A stretch of 64,000 bases of DNA. Origin: an uncultured Cohaesibacter sp. (GTDB lineage: Bacteria > Pseudomonadota > Alphaproteobacteria > Rhizobiales > Cohaesibacteraceae). Below, one piece after another: positions 47,137 to 56,617 of the stretch. The stretch spans positions 1,989,001-2,053,000 of the forward strand of contig NZ_OY782764.1 of the NCBI RefSeq assembly GCF_963678225.1, written 5' to 3'. Position 1 is the stretch's first letter. Each line of letters opens with the position of its first letter. The position numbers and the translations under genes are program-made. Below the pieces are notes generated by a model. The model worked only from the letters and a program-made list of their open reading frames with translations, did no database searches and was not told the origin of the DNA.

Positions 47137-50100
47137 TCAGATGACCCGCTGTGCCAGCGCTTCAAGGAGAGCCGCATCGATTTCGCCCGTAACCTTCAAT
47201 CCCGCAATTTCCTGGAAATTGCGGATCGCGGTGCGCGTACGGGGGCCCATCTGACCATCAGCCGGTCCGGCATTGTAACCAAGAGCGCCAAGCATTGACT
47301 GGGCTTTGGCGATCACTCTCGGGTCAGCCCCGAGGCGCTTGTTGGCATTGGCCAACTGCTCGGGCGTTGTGGCGACCCATTCAGGCGGCAAAGCTGATAA
47401 CTGGTTTGCAGAGGCCTTGGCCACTTTTGGAACCCAGGCAGCAACCAGCGCCTTGGCGGCCTTCTGCTGAGGCCCCTTGAGCACGCTCAGAATTTCATCG
47501 CGTTTGGCCTCGGCGCCCTTGTCGCCCTGCTTGGCTGCAATGGCGAACCATTTGTAGCTCTGCAGCAGATCTTGCTTGACGCCCATGCCACGGGCAAACA
47601 GGATGGCGAGGTTATACTGGCTATCCTTGAGGCCATGGTCGGCTGCCTTGAGGAACCATTGCACAGCCTGCTTGAAATCGGGCTTGCCCAAGCCACCTTC
47701 TGCGTAAAGCACTGCCAGATTGTGCATGGACTTCACATTGCCCTGATCGGCTGCGCGTTGATACCATAGCCGCGCCACTTGCAAGTCCTTTTTGACCCCA
47801 TGGCCCTTCTCGTACAGATTGGCCAGACTATATTGCGCCTGCGGCATGTTGAGGTTGGCGGCTTTCTCGAACCATTTGGCAGCTTCCTTGAGATCAACCT
47901 CTACGCCTTCGCCCACGGTAAAGCGACGGCCCAGCTCAAACTGCGCCAGTACATTGCCGCTGGTCGCAGCCTGCATGATCGGCGTTTGCTCTTGCGTGCC
48001 GGTATCACTGCCCAGATTGGCATTGGTCTGATTGTCATCCCCTCCGGAGACGACCGGAGGCATTGGCTGCGACTGGGCTTCCTGTTGCAGCGTGTCATAG
48101 TTACCAAGCTTGGTGCCCTCGGGAATAGAACTTGTTGGCGTCAGGTCAATGCCCTGATTGCCTGGCTGATTGAGCATGGCCTTGGCTTTTGCCATGGCTG
48201 CGTCATGGGAAATCGGCTGCGAGGCTGGCCTGCTGACGCGTGGACCACCCAGCTTGTCCTGAGCAAGGGTCGGCTGCGAGAAGGCAATGGCGCGCGTGGC
48301 CTCTTCATCACTCATGCTCGGAGCAACGCTGCCCGAGGAGGGGGTGATGCTGGATTGTGGGCCCGCAGATGCCGGCTCGGAAGCAACGGGAGCTTCCGGC
48401 AGGTCCGGAATGCTCTGAGCTGGTGCAGACGAACCAGCCGGAGCCACTGTCTCTCCAATGTCATCAAAGCTTGGTACCGCATTGTCTGACTGCGTTTGCG
48501 CCGTATCGGTATTGAACAGGCCATAGAGACTGGAATCCGGATTTTTCACCAGCTGGATCGTCGTAATGGCAAGCAAAATGGCTGCCGCCGCCATGAGCAA
48601 CGGACGGCTATGGCGTGAGAAGGTTTGACCCAGTTTGGCAAACAGACTGTTGCTGGCCTCTTCATTCTCAAGCAGATGAACCGCGCTTTCTTCAATGGCC
48701 GCTGCATCAGGCGAGCCGATAGCGGCCTCCTTCTGCATCTTCTTGGCCATGCGGGCGGCTTCCTTGATGGCTGCCCGGCGCTCTTTGCGGCTCATGCCTT
48801 TGGTTTTGTCTTCTTCGTTCGCTACATCTGCCTGCGCTTCTGCTTCGGTCGCAGGCTTTTTGCTGCCCTTGAAACGGGAGAGGAAGCTTCCGCCCGCGCC
48901 CTGTTCCTTCTCGACCTGAGCGCTTTCCCGTGCTGCGGCCTGTGCTGCGCGTCGAGCGGCCGCAATGAAGTCGGCTTTGGACTGGCCCTGATCGTGCTGA
49001 GAGCCGCTTCTGGCTCTCTGGCTGCTCTGGGCAGCTTGCGACGAGCCCGGAGCTCCTTGCACAATGCGAGCGGTTCTCGGTTTTGTTGCGGGCGCTTCCT
49101 GCTCGGTATTCTTTAGGGCAACATTGCCCGTCACCTGAGGCTGCGCCTGAGCGCTTTCGCCAGTCTGGCGCGCTGTTGCCGTATCGGTCTGTGCCTTGGA
49201 AACGCTTACCGCCTTGCCCGAGAGGTAAATGCCCGGCTGTCTGGTTTCACCAGAGGAAACTTGCGGAGCGGAGGCTCCGGCAGACGCTGCGGCGGGCATT
49301 CCCTGTTGTGGCCCGGCTGATGCACCCGCTCGGCTGCGTGTTGGCGCAGACGTCGCATTGGTGTCGCTCTGTTGCATACGCGAAGGCTGCCTGCCGCGAT
49401 TTTGTAGCAGCTCGCTGGCGCTGAGGGGCTGGCCCTGGTGTCCTTGCGGGCTTGTCTCTGCAGCATCGGGCGCACTCTTTGCCTTGCGGCGGCGCAGAAT
49501 GTTGCCCAGACCGCGACTTTTGGGCTCTTCAGAAACAGCCTCAGCGATTGGCTCAAGCGGTGCGTCCGGCAGAGCAGACTGCTGCGGTTTCAATTCTTCT
49601 GCGCGCACCTGCTCTTCGAGCTTGCCGAGACGATCGACAATTGCATTGAGCATGGAGCTGACGCCATTCAGGCTTTGCTGTGTCGTGGTTTCGCTGGTCT
49701 CTGCGAAACGACGCAAGCCGTGCAGATCATCCTTGAGTCCGTCGATAATGGCTTCAAGCGCGGCGTCGTTGCCGCCTCCTGCAATGGGGCCAACCTGCTG
49801 GAGAGCCTTGATCGCAGCTTGTTCAGCCACCTGAGCAGCATTGGCGCCGCCAGAGGCGCCAGAGCTGCTGTTCGCGGCGAGCTTGCGAATATCTTCGCCA
49901 ATGCGATCAACGGCGTCAAAGCGAGTTTGGGTGCGCGAAAATTCAGCGGCCAGCGTATCCAGCCGCTCCGTCAGCATCTCGAAGAACTGATGGTCGTCAG
50001 AAAACTGGCTGGCATTGTCAAGGCGCTGCGCAAGATCGATGATCTGGCTTTCAAGCTGCGAAATCGCGCCGCTGGAAAGACCCGAGCCATCCGCTACTGC

Positions 50101-51798
50101 TGCGGCCTGCGGTGCGCTGCGCAAAATGTCTTCCTGCGCTTCCATGCGGTCGGCAAGACGAGACAGGCTGCGCTCGAGAGCGCCCAGATCAGAGCTTGCC
50201 ATCTTGTTGGCGAGCATGTCGTCGATGCGCGCAAGCGTCTGTTCTACCTGTTCAAAGCGGTGCTCGGAAACGGCCGGGGATTGCTCGGTCCGGACAAACT
50301 GGTCCAGATTGGTCACCCGTTCGGCCAATGTGGCCAGAATATCGAGTTGATCGCGATGGGTGCCCTGATCAGTCAATTCCACAAGGCTTTCCACCTGACG
50401 GGCAAGGGCTTCAAGGGGCTTGTGAATGCTGGTGTGGTCGGAGCCATTCTCCAGGCGGTCAGCCAAAGCCGACAACTGATTCTCCAAACCGCTCAGCCGG
50501 TCATTCGGATCAAGCCGCTCGATCAGCGCCTGCATTTGGGAAAGGCGCTGCTCAAGGCCATTCTGTTCCGCAAAATTCGGATCAGATGCGTTGGCGCGTT
50601 TGACGTCATTCTCCAGCGTGGCAAGCCGTTCGATCAATTCATTCATCTGGCCAGAGATGCTCGAAAGATGCTGCATATCGGGCTGAGTGGCGAGAATATC
50701 GCGCAAGTGGTCCATCTGTTCGGACAATTTGGCGAAATCTTCCTCATGCCCGCCGGCATCCATATCATCGAGCTTGGCCAGAATGCGGTCGAACTGTGCG
50801 TTGATAGACGGATCCTGCGCCGAACGGTCAAGCAAGGCGCGCACATCCCGCATTGTTTCTAGAATGGCGGGATCTTCTCGGGTTTCGGAAATGGCAGTCG
50901 ACAATTGCTCGATGCGACCGGAAAGGCTTGCAATCTCGCGCAAAACCCGATCGGAGGCGCCGGTCAGGTTGGCTTCTTCGATCAGCTTTCGCAGGGAGGT
51001 GACATCGTCACGCAGCGTGGCAAGACTGTCGTCCTGGGCCTGCAATTTGGCCAGTTTGTCGAGGGCATCACGATAAGTTCCCTGCGAGTCCTGTGCGGCA
51101 CTCAAGGCATCCTGCGCTGTGCGGGCCACTTCAGAAACAGAGGTCTCTGCCCGACGTGCAATCTGTTCATTGAGGGTCTGGCTGTGGTCGAGCATCTGGC
51201 GCATGGCCGAATCAAGAGTGCCTCTCGGGCCAGCAGTTCCGGTCTGTGCAGATAGACGGTCCTGATAGGAGGGCATCTGTTCGCGGGCCACAGTATGGTC
51301 AGAGACGGTGCCTACAGAATAGGCTGACCGCGCAGGTGCCCGCTCTGGCCGCAGGCCGGAACGGGGTCGCGCCATCTGGCTGCCCCCTTTTCTTTCCAAT
51401 GCCTGATCCACGCGCTGCAACTGGGCTTCAATGCGTTCAAGAGCGTTGCCATAATTGGCCTGATCCAGAGTGGAGGGAACACCACGCGCTCTGCCGCGAC
51501 GGGGAGACGAGCCAAAGTCTCCTCTTGCGTCCCGTCGGGCACGGGAGGCACGATAGTCTTGTGGGGTATCTTCGCGTTCAAAGGGCATGTCGGGGGACTG
51601 AGCCGCTTCACCCGCCAATGCATGAAGCTGGGCTTCGATATCCTCAATTGCATCCAGAAGAGCCGAATTCTGACGAGGCCGACCTTTGGGGGCGGTTGCA
51701 CGGAGGCTGTCATGCGCACCTCTGTTGCGATCCGTACCTCGAAGACCTTCTATATACTCGCCTACATCGCGATCGGTGTGATATGTGTCATCAATCAT
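47137..51798 (-). CDS. PodJ-like polar organelle development protein
   Basis: A 1553-residue polarity scaffold candidate. Order: long charged coiled-coil region (about 60-760), low-complexity linker with proline and serine (about 760-1060), one membrane helix near residues 1063-1087, then periplasmic parts with four SEL1-type repeats (about 1275-1435) and a C-terminal peptidoglycan-binding domain (GYNAGPADGQMGPRTRTAIR, near 1515). The same layout as Caulobacter PodJ, which localises to a cell pole and recruits signalling proteins; that protein is 974 residues, so this one is much longer. It presumably sits in the inner membrane with its coiled coils in the cytoplasm. It is divergent from a MerR regulator. 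Confidence 0.88.
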   Translation of the reverse strand: MIDDTYHTDRDVGEYIEGLRGTDRNRGAHDSLRATAPKGRPRQNSALLDAIEDIEAQLHALAGEAAQSPDMPFEREDTPQDYRASRARRDARGDFGSSPRRGRARGVPSTLDQANYGNALERIEAQLQRVDQALERKGGSQMARPRSGLRPERAPARSAYSVGTVSDHTVAREQMPSYQDRLSAQTGTAGPRGTLDSAMRQMLDHSQTLNEQIARRAETSVSEVARTAQDALSAAQDSQGTYRDALDKLAKLQAQDDSLATLRDDVTSLRKLIEEANLTGASDRVLREIASLSGRIEQLSTAISETREDPAILETMRDVRALLDRSAQDPSINAQFDRILAKLDDMDAGGHEEDFAKLSEQMDHLRDILATQPDMQHLSSISGQMNELIERLATLENDVKRANASDPNFAEQNGLEQRLSQMQALIERLDPNDRLSGLENQLSALADRLENGSDHTSIHKPLEALARQVESLVELTDQGTHRDQLDILATLAERVTNLDQFVRTEQSPAVSEHRFEQVEQTLARIDDMLANKMASSDLGALERSLSRLADRMEAQEDILRSAPQAAAVADGSGLSSGAISQLESQIIDLAQRLDNASQFSDDHQFFEMLTERLDTLAAEFSRTQTRFDAVDRIGEDIRKLAANSSSGASGGANAAQVAEQAAIKALQQVGPIAGGGNDAALEAIIDGLKDDLHGLRRFAETSETTTQQSLNGVSSMLNAIVDRLGKLEEQVRAEELKPQQSALPDAPLEPIAEAVSEEPKSRGLGNILRRRKAKSAPDAAETSPQGHQGQPLSASELLQNRGRQPSRMQQSDTNATSAPTRSRAGASAGPQQGMPAAASAGASAPQVSSGETRQPGIYLSGKAVSVSKAQTDTATARQTGESAQAQPQVTGNVALKNTEQEAPATKPRTARIVQGAPGSSQAAQSSQRARSGSQHDQGQSKADFIAAARRAAQAAARESAQVEKEQGAGGSFLSRFKGSKKPATEAEAQADVANEEDKTKGMSRKERRAAIKEAARMAKKMQKEAAIGSPDAAAIEESAVHLLENEEASNSLFAKLGQTFSRHSRPLLMAAAAILLAITTIQLVKNPDSSLYGLFNTDTAQTQSDNAVPSFDDIGETVAPAGSSAPAQSIPDLPEAPVASEPASAGPQSSITPSSGSVAPSMSDEEATRAIAFSQPTLAQDKLGGPRVSRPASQPISHDAAMAKAKAMLNQPGNQGIDLTPTSSIPEGTKLGNYDTLQQEAQSQPMPPVVSGGDDNQTNANLGSDTGTQEQTPIMQAATSGNVLAQFELGRRFTVGEGVEVDLKEAAKWFEKAANLNMPQAQYSLANLYEKGHGVKKDLQVARLWYQRAADQGNVKSMHNLAVLYAEGGLGKPDFKQAVQWFLKAADHGLKDSQYNLAILFARGMGVKQDLLQSYKWFAIAAKQGDKGAEAKRDEILSVLKGPQQKAAKALVAAWVPKVAKASANQLSALPPEWVATTPEQLANANKRLGADPRVIAKAQSMLGALGYNAGPADGQMGPRTRTAIRNFQEIAGLKVTGEIDAALLEALAQRVI

Positions 51799-52091
51799 AG
51801 TACTGGCTCAACTCTTTGCGGTTCTCTGCATCCGCTGCGCAATGCGGGCACCCGCCCCCCCGCGAAAACGGTCTTTTCCCAGAGTACTGTGATAAGTTAG
51901 GGTAAATAACGCGTTAATCCTGATGCGTATTGCGAAAAATACTGATCGCTTTAATCATTTGCTCACCATATTCTTCCGATTTCTACTGGTTGTTCAGTGT
52001 CTCACTCTTCAATCAAGGGGCGTATATGCGAAGGGAGCGTTGACAGACGGGATGCAGGGTGGTTTACCCACGGGTAAGCTCACGACAGGCA

Positions 52092-52613
52092 ATGGACATA
52101 GACCAGATTGCCAACAAACGGTCTGGGGAGACGGTTTTGAAAGAGGAAAAAACGCCCGCACCTGCCGCAGAGGCCGGCAAGGACGAAGGCAAGGATGTGC
52201 TTAGCGCGGCCACCAACCAGTCTGGACCGCTCTCCTATTCCATCGGGGATCTCGCCAAGGAATTCGGCGTGACCTTGCGCACCTTGCGTTTTTATGAGGA
52301 CAAAAACCTCCTCAATCCGCGTCGGGATGGTGTTAACCGGGTTTATAGCCGCCGAGACCGAGCGCGCCTGAAGCTCGTCTTGATGGGTAAAAAGGTCGGT
52401 TTTTCACTGACCGAAATCAAGGAAATGCTCGATCTGTATGATTTGCGTGACGGGCAGGTGCCCCAGTTGCGCGCAGCATTGGATCGCTTCAGCTTGCATA
52501 TCAATATCCTGCGGCAGCAAAGGACCGATGTAGATCAGGCCATCGCCGATCTGGAACGGACGGTGGAAGTCGTCTCCGGCATGCTGCGCGAAAAGGAAAA
52601 GAAGGAGGGCTAG
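52092..52613 (+). CDS. MerR-family transcriptional regulator
   Basis: A 173-residue regulator with a winged-helix MerR domain (YSIGDLAKEFGVTLRTLRFY, then DKNLLNPRRDGVNRVYSRRD) and a C-terminal coiled-coil. No cysteine metal-binding cluster is seen, so the effector is unlikely to be a metal. The N-terminal 45 residues before the helix-turn-helix are not conserved. Start choices are ATG 52092 or GTG 52059. A small hairpin (52605-52622) overlaps its stop codon. Its target is unknown; the divergent podJ-like gene is one candidate. Confidence 0.88.
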   Translation: MDIDQIANKRSGETVLKEEKTPAPAAEAGKDEGKDVLSAATNQSGPLSYSIGDLAKEFGVTLRTLRFYEDKNLLNPRRDGVNRVYSRRDRARLKLVLMGKKVGFSLTEIKEMLDLYDLRDGQVPQLRAALDRFSLHINILRQQRTDVDQAIADLERTVEVVSGMLREKEKKEG

Positions 52614-52622
52614 AAAGCCCTC
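52605..52622 (+). terminator. Short hairpin at the merR stop codon
   Basis: GAGGGCT (52605-52611) pairs with AGCCCTC (52616-52622) around the loop AGAA. It spans the TAG stop and has no T-run, so it is a weak terminator candidate between convergent genes. Confidence 0.35.
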
Positions 52623-52658
52623 AACAGCCCTTAATCCACATGCAAGAAAGGGACTAGC

Positions 52659-53222
52659 TTAGTCGCAAAGACCGGCTTTCATCTTCCAATAGCCCAGAGC
52701 GGCCATGGAATTGGCATCCGGCATGGCGCCTTTCTCGAACATGGCCAATATCTCGTCCATGCTGAAGGCTGCGGTTTCCATGTCGGTTTCCGTTGCTTCG
52801 CGGCTGGTTGCGCCTTCTGTCAGATCATGCGCCAGAAATATGTGGCACAGTTGGTTGAGAAGGCCGCCCGCGGGGAACATTTCGCCGATCTTCTCCATGC
52901 GTCCTGCGCGATAGCCTGTTTCTTCTGCCAGTTCACCACGCGCCAGTGTTTCCGGATCACTATCGGGCGTGTCCTCCCATGCCCCTTGCGGCAGCTCCCA
53001 GCAGCGCTGGCCGATGGGATAGCGAAATTGCTGAACCATCTGGATGCGACCATCGGAATGGACGGGAATGATGATGGCAAAGGGAGGTTTTTCGACCACA
53101 CCATAAATGCCTTCGAAGCCTGCGGGGAAAAGCACCTTGTCTTCATTCACCTGCATCCAACGGTTCTGATAGACCGTGCGTCGGGAAAGCTGGATGATTT
53201 CCTTGTCGTTTTTTACTTCCAT
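52659..53222 (-). CDS. Nudix hydrolase (ADP-ribose pyrophosphatase-like)
   Basis: A 187-residue Nudix enzyme that would hydrolyse a nucleoside diphosphate linked to another group. WELPQG opens the motif and GELAEETGY carries the metal-binding glutamates. Compared with GX5EX7REUXEEXGU the first arginine is glycine and the spacer is longer (AWEDTPDSDP), a pattern I associate with a subgroup of alphaproteobacterial Nudix proteins. Catalysis should survive because the two consecutive glutamates remain. ATG 53222 is the start; TTG 53234 is possible. Confidence 0.85.
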   Translation of the reverse strand: MEVKNDKEIIQLSRRTVYQNRWMQVNEDKVLFPAGFEGIYGVVEKPPFAIIIPVHSDGRIQMVQQFRYPIGQRCWELPQGAWEDTPDSDPETLARGELAEETGYRAGRMEKIGEMFPAGGLLNQLCHIFLAHDLTEGATSREATETDMETAAFSMDEILAMFEKGAMPDANSMAALGYWKMKAGLCD

Positions 53223-53602
53223 CGGATCAGTCAACTCGAGCTCAAAAACAATTTTGCCTGGTTTATGGCAATCAAAAAGAATTTCAGTCAGGCATCAAAC
53301 CATGATCCTTTAATATGGCAGAAAAACAACCATGTCCAAAAATTGCGAAAATCCGCTGTGTCTGGTCCCTTTTGCCACCGGCACCGGGGATTTGGAAAGA
53401 TTCTGAAAACCGCAAAAAAGGGCAAAGAGTAACAACAATTTAACTCAATATGGAGATCTCCTTAAGAAATTGATCCTATGCTCTTGCTGCGTGCAATCTC
53501 TTGCACGCAGTGTTATTGATGAGTTAGGCAAGTCTGAGCTTGGTGCTTTAACAGAAAAGGGCGCATGCTCTTTCGGATGCAGTCTTGCTTTTTGGGGAAT
53601 TC
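53223..53602. other. Intergenic region with a perfect 10-bp hairpin
   Basis: About 380 bp between divergent Nudix and DUF2336 genes with no credible gene. CTGCGTGCAA (53487-53496) and TTGCACGCAG (53501-53510) make ten perfect pairs around a TCTC loop, followed by TGTTATTG. It is 92 bases before the DUF2336 start. It could be an operator, a terminator of an unannotated transcript or part of the leader. Confidence 0.5.
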
Positions 53603-54667
53603 ATGACGGACGATATCGTCGATCAGTTTCAATCTCTGGCTCGGGAAAAAGACCCCTCGGCCCGCTCCTTGCTGGTGCGCAAGGTCGCGGCTGAATATGT
53701 GCGCCGTACAGGGCATGAGCCGACAGATGCCGAACGGGAGCTTTTCTCCTCACTCGTGCTGGATCTGTATGACCAGATTGATCTTTCCGTGCGTCGCGAC
53801 ATCATCACCTTGCTGGCCCGTACCAGGCATATATCAACGCCGCTCGCCGAAAAGCTTGCAGGCGAGAATGATGAACTGGTTACGACCCTTTATGAATATT
53901 CCCCCATGCTCAGTCAGGAAACATTGCTACAGGCCGCGCGGGAGCGCAGCGAAAGCGTGTTGCGCGCCATTGCTCGCCGCCAGCGGGTGCCAGAGCCGGT
54001 GGTGGATGCCCTGATGTCTCGCGGGCAAAATGAAGTGGTGTGCGAATTGCTGCGCAATCTGGGCAGTGACTTCTCCAGCAATGCCCTTTTGCTGTGCGCC
54101 ATCATCTGCCAGACCTCTCTTGAAATCCAGTCGCTCATGGCAGCCCGTGGTTTGGCTGATCAGGTCTTCCAGCAACGCATGCGTCGCCATGCCGAACAGG
54201 GCTGTCCGTTTTTGCCAGATCCGCTCTCGCGAGCCACCCTCGATGGCACGCTTGAACAGCTGGTTGCCGATATGGAAGCAAGGCTCTTTCAAACGGACGA
54301 GTTGAGCGACGATCCGACGCGTGATGAACTGCTGGTAAAAATCAATCTCGGTGAACTGACCTTCGACAATCTGCTGGAAACCCTGATTTCCAAGGAAGGC
54401 AAGGAGGATGTGATTTGGCTGCTGAAGGATGCCCCGGGCTTGTCGACCAATGCCATGGAGCATCTGTTGGCCAGTGAAACCAACCGTATTCTCACCCGAT
54501 TGTTGCTAGAGCAGGATGTGTCGGTCAAAACCTTTGCGGCCCTCACCAAGTGGCGGGTTGAGCATGTGGGCTTTCCCACCCGGCATGTGCATCGCGAGGT
54601 CGAGAATTACCGGCAATCGATGTCTCAGAAGCGCAAGAGCGAAAAACAGATGCACGGCGCGATCTGA
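53603..54667 (+). CDS. DUF2336 family protein
   Basis: A 354-residue protein built of helical repeats, matching DUF2336 proteins. Signatures are SARSLLVRKVAAEYVRR near the N terminus, LSVRRDIITLLA, and SPMLSQETLLQ repeated in varied form. DUF2336 proteins are found in alphaproteobacteria and are often called surface- or attachment-related, but the function is not established. ATG 53603 follows TTTGGGGAATTC and is better than the upstream TTG. No signal peptide is seen. The gene downstream is on the same strand after 210 bp. Confidence 0.84.
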   Translation: MTDDIVDQFQSLAREKDPSARSLLVRKVAAEYVRRTGHEPTDAERELFSSLVLDLYDQIDLSVRRDIITLLARTRHISTPLAEKLAGENDELVTTLYEYSPMLSQETLLQAARERSESVLRAIARRQRVPEPVVDALMSRGQNEVVCELLRNLGSDFSSNALLLCAIICQTSLEIQSLMAARGLADQVFQQRMRRHAEQGCPFLPDPLSRATLDGTLEQLVADMEARLFQTDELSDDPTRDELLVKINLGELTFDNLLETLISKEGKEDVIWLLKDAPGLSTNAMEHLLASETNRILTRLLLEQDVSVKTFAALTKWRVEHVGFPTRHVHREVENYRQSMSQKRKSEKQMHGAI

Positions 54668-54877
54668 TTTTCATCACAATTTTCCCACCTAATCTGGTAA
54701 AATTCAACCGGACCGTTGATTTGCGGGAAGATTCGGCTTTGTGTCAAAAGCCCATGCAGAGGGCCACAAAAGGTTGTTTGACTCCTGTATCCTGATGGTT
54801 TGACGCCCAAAAGACTGTGGCTGCCCGTGATGCCCATGGCCTGCGTAAATTGCCTGCTCCGGATAAAGGATACGCTC

Positions 54878-55531
54878 ATGTTTGATGCCTTCTCTTGCCC
54901 GCTTTTCTCAAGGAACGCTGTTTTTGCAGGACTGGGGGCTGTCTGCCTTGTTGGCGTCGCGGTGACATCCACGTCAGTGTATGCGCAAAGCTCCTCTCCG
55001 ACTGTCTCTCAGCAGCAGCAGCCGCAAAAAGAGCCTTCAGAAACGCAGACGACAGACAAAGAGATGGGGACTGCGGCCGTCGGCTCTGATGATGCAGGCA
55101 ACTGGCGCGCGCCTCTGCTCGCGGAAATGGGGCGTCTCGCCAATGATCTCGATGCACAGCGTCGCCTCAATATATTGCTCGAAGACAGGGTAGAGTATAT
55201 GACCCAGCGTCTCGATACGCTGGAGCAGCGCAGTTTGCAGCAGGCCGAACGTATCGAGAGCTTGCAGGATGCCCTGCGCCAGGCATTCGAGGCCCAGTCT
55301 TCCGGAGAGACAGCGCATGAAGAGCCTTCCGACCAGGCCGAAATGGCTCCGCGCAAAAAGGACGAGGCCCTTAACGGAGAAGGTAAGAAGTCTTCAGCGC
55401 CTTCTGATGAAGAAGACGAAGAAATGGCCAGCGACTTTGAACGCTTTCTTGATATGGGCGAAGCCATGATGCGGCGCTTCTTCGGTGTCGTGAAAGAATT
55501 CCGCAAGGATTTTGACGACAATCGCGTTTAA
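54878..55531 (+). CDS. Exported coiled-coil protein of unknown function
   Basis: A 217-residue protein I do not recognise. The start ATG 54878 has AAAGGA upstream and begins a signal peptide (hydrophobic about 13-32) ending in SVYAQ. Then comes a Gln/Ser/Thr-rich segment, a coiled coil (about 75-135, with heptad-like R-L-x-x-L and Q-R-L-D-T-L), an acidic stretch rich in E and D near 150-180, and a C-terminal helix. It is probably periplasmic or secreted. It follows the DUF2336 gene by about 210 bp. The longer open frame, with 26 codons more, is not supported. Confidence 0.75.
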   Translation: MFDAFSCPLFSRNAVFAGLGAVCLVGVAVTSTSVYAQSSSPTVSQQQQPQKEPSETQTTDKEMGTAAVGSDDAGNWRAPLLAEMGRLANDLDAQRRLNILLEDRVEYMTQRLDTLEQRSLQQAERIESLQDALRQAFEAQSSGETAHEEPSDQAEMAPRKKDEALNGEGKKSSAPSDEEDEEMASDFERFLDMGEAMMRRFFGVVKEFRKDFDDNRV

Positions 55532-55594
55532 GGACATGTCCGCCGGGCATTGATGGGTAACAGGATGCTGCCGCAATCGGTGTGTCTTCGCACT

Positions 55595-56617
55595 TCAGGC
55601 GCGTTCAAAACGGCCCATTATGATTTCATGATCGGAGAGGGCGCTGCCGATGTCATTGACGGCGGGCAGGATATGCGCCCCGTGACACGAAAAGCCTCGC
55701 GTGCAGAACCAGTCCAGCTTGCAGGGCGGGCGGGGCTTGTAGGTCAAAAGGCTTGAGCGGGTTGTTGTGCCCTGAGCATTATTCTCCCAGCTGTAGCCAT
55801 GACGCTCCGCCGCCCGAAAAAGCGGCTCTTGCAGCGCGGTACCATCTTCAGGGGTGAAAGCGGTGTTCAGATCTCCCGCGATGATAGTGGGTAGAGAAGG
55901 GGCAAAGGCATCCAGCGCAGCAATCAGACGCTCCATCTGGGCAAGCCGAATGGCTGGATCATCAAGGCTTTCAAGATGCACGGATGCAACGCAGACATCG
56001 CCTGCTTGCGTCGGCAGGATCGCCGCAACAGCGCAGCGTCCGCCAATGCGCGGTTGTTTTGATACGCTGCTATTGCTCAAGCCATCGTCGGGACAGAACC
56101 AGAGCCCGGATGCATCAAGGCGGATGAGGGTCTGAGCAACCGGAGGCACGCTAAAGAGGATGGCGTTGCCGTGCCAACCTTTCTCATTGTGATCATCGGC
56201 AGCCAGCCGCCTCTCCAGATCATTGCCCAGCCCGAGCTCGAAAAATTCAAGCCCGAACGCATAGCACATGCCCAGACAGTCAGCGAGCGCGCGTGTTGTA
56301 TTGCGCTGATGGGTCCGAGCCATGCCACAATCCATTTCGGACAGAACGATGACATCGGGCGCATGGGGCCGGAGCAATTCCGCACTCTGTTCAGGGTATA
56401 GACAGCGCTGCATATTCCAGCTCATGACGCAGAGAGAGCTGGAGAGGGACGACACCTCGAGCAATTCGCCCCCTGTTTCGAGCACATGCAGGGCTTCCAC
56501 TTTCTCAAAGAGCGTCTTATGCATCTCGCATGTGCGCTCTGACTGCAAGATGTCTTTTTTGAGTGCCTCATCAACCGGGGGCAAATTGGCACAGGTGGCC
56601 ATTTCGAACAGTTTCAT
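55595..56617 (-). CDS. Endonuclease/exonuclease/phosphatase family protein
   Basis: A 340-residue hydrolase. The EEP blocks are clear: MSWNMQR (asparagine), VIVLSEMD (the metal glutamate), VHLES, AGDLNTAF (the aspartate and asparagine) and, at the end, SDHEIIM (the SDH motif). It cleaves phosphodiester or phosphoester bonds; the substrate is unknown. The first 60 residues before the domain are extra. No signal peptide is evident. Its 3' end faces the coiled-coil gene. Confidence 0.85.
   Translation of the reverse strand: MKLFEMATCANLPPVDEALKKDILQSERTCEMHKTLFEKVEALHVLETGGELLEVSSLSSSLCVMSWNMQRCLYPEQSAELLRPHAPDVIVLSEMDCGMARTHQRNTTRALADCLGMCYAFGLEFFELGLGNDLERRLAADDHNEKGWHGNAILFSVPPVAQTLIRLDASGLWFCPDDGLSNSSVSKQPRIGGRCAVAAILPTQAGDVCVASVHLESLDDPAIRLAQMERLIAALDAFAPSLPTIIAGDLNTAFTPEDGTALQEPLFRAAERHGYSWENNAQGTTTRSSLLTYKPRPPCKLDWFCTRGFSCHGAHILPAVNDIGSALSDHEIIMGRFERA

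Noticed and set aside
49438-50862. 474-codon open frame on the plus strand
   Set aside because: It sits opposite the coiled-coil part of the podJ-like gene and mirrors its repetitive composition. No ribosome-binding site or family pattern.
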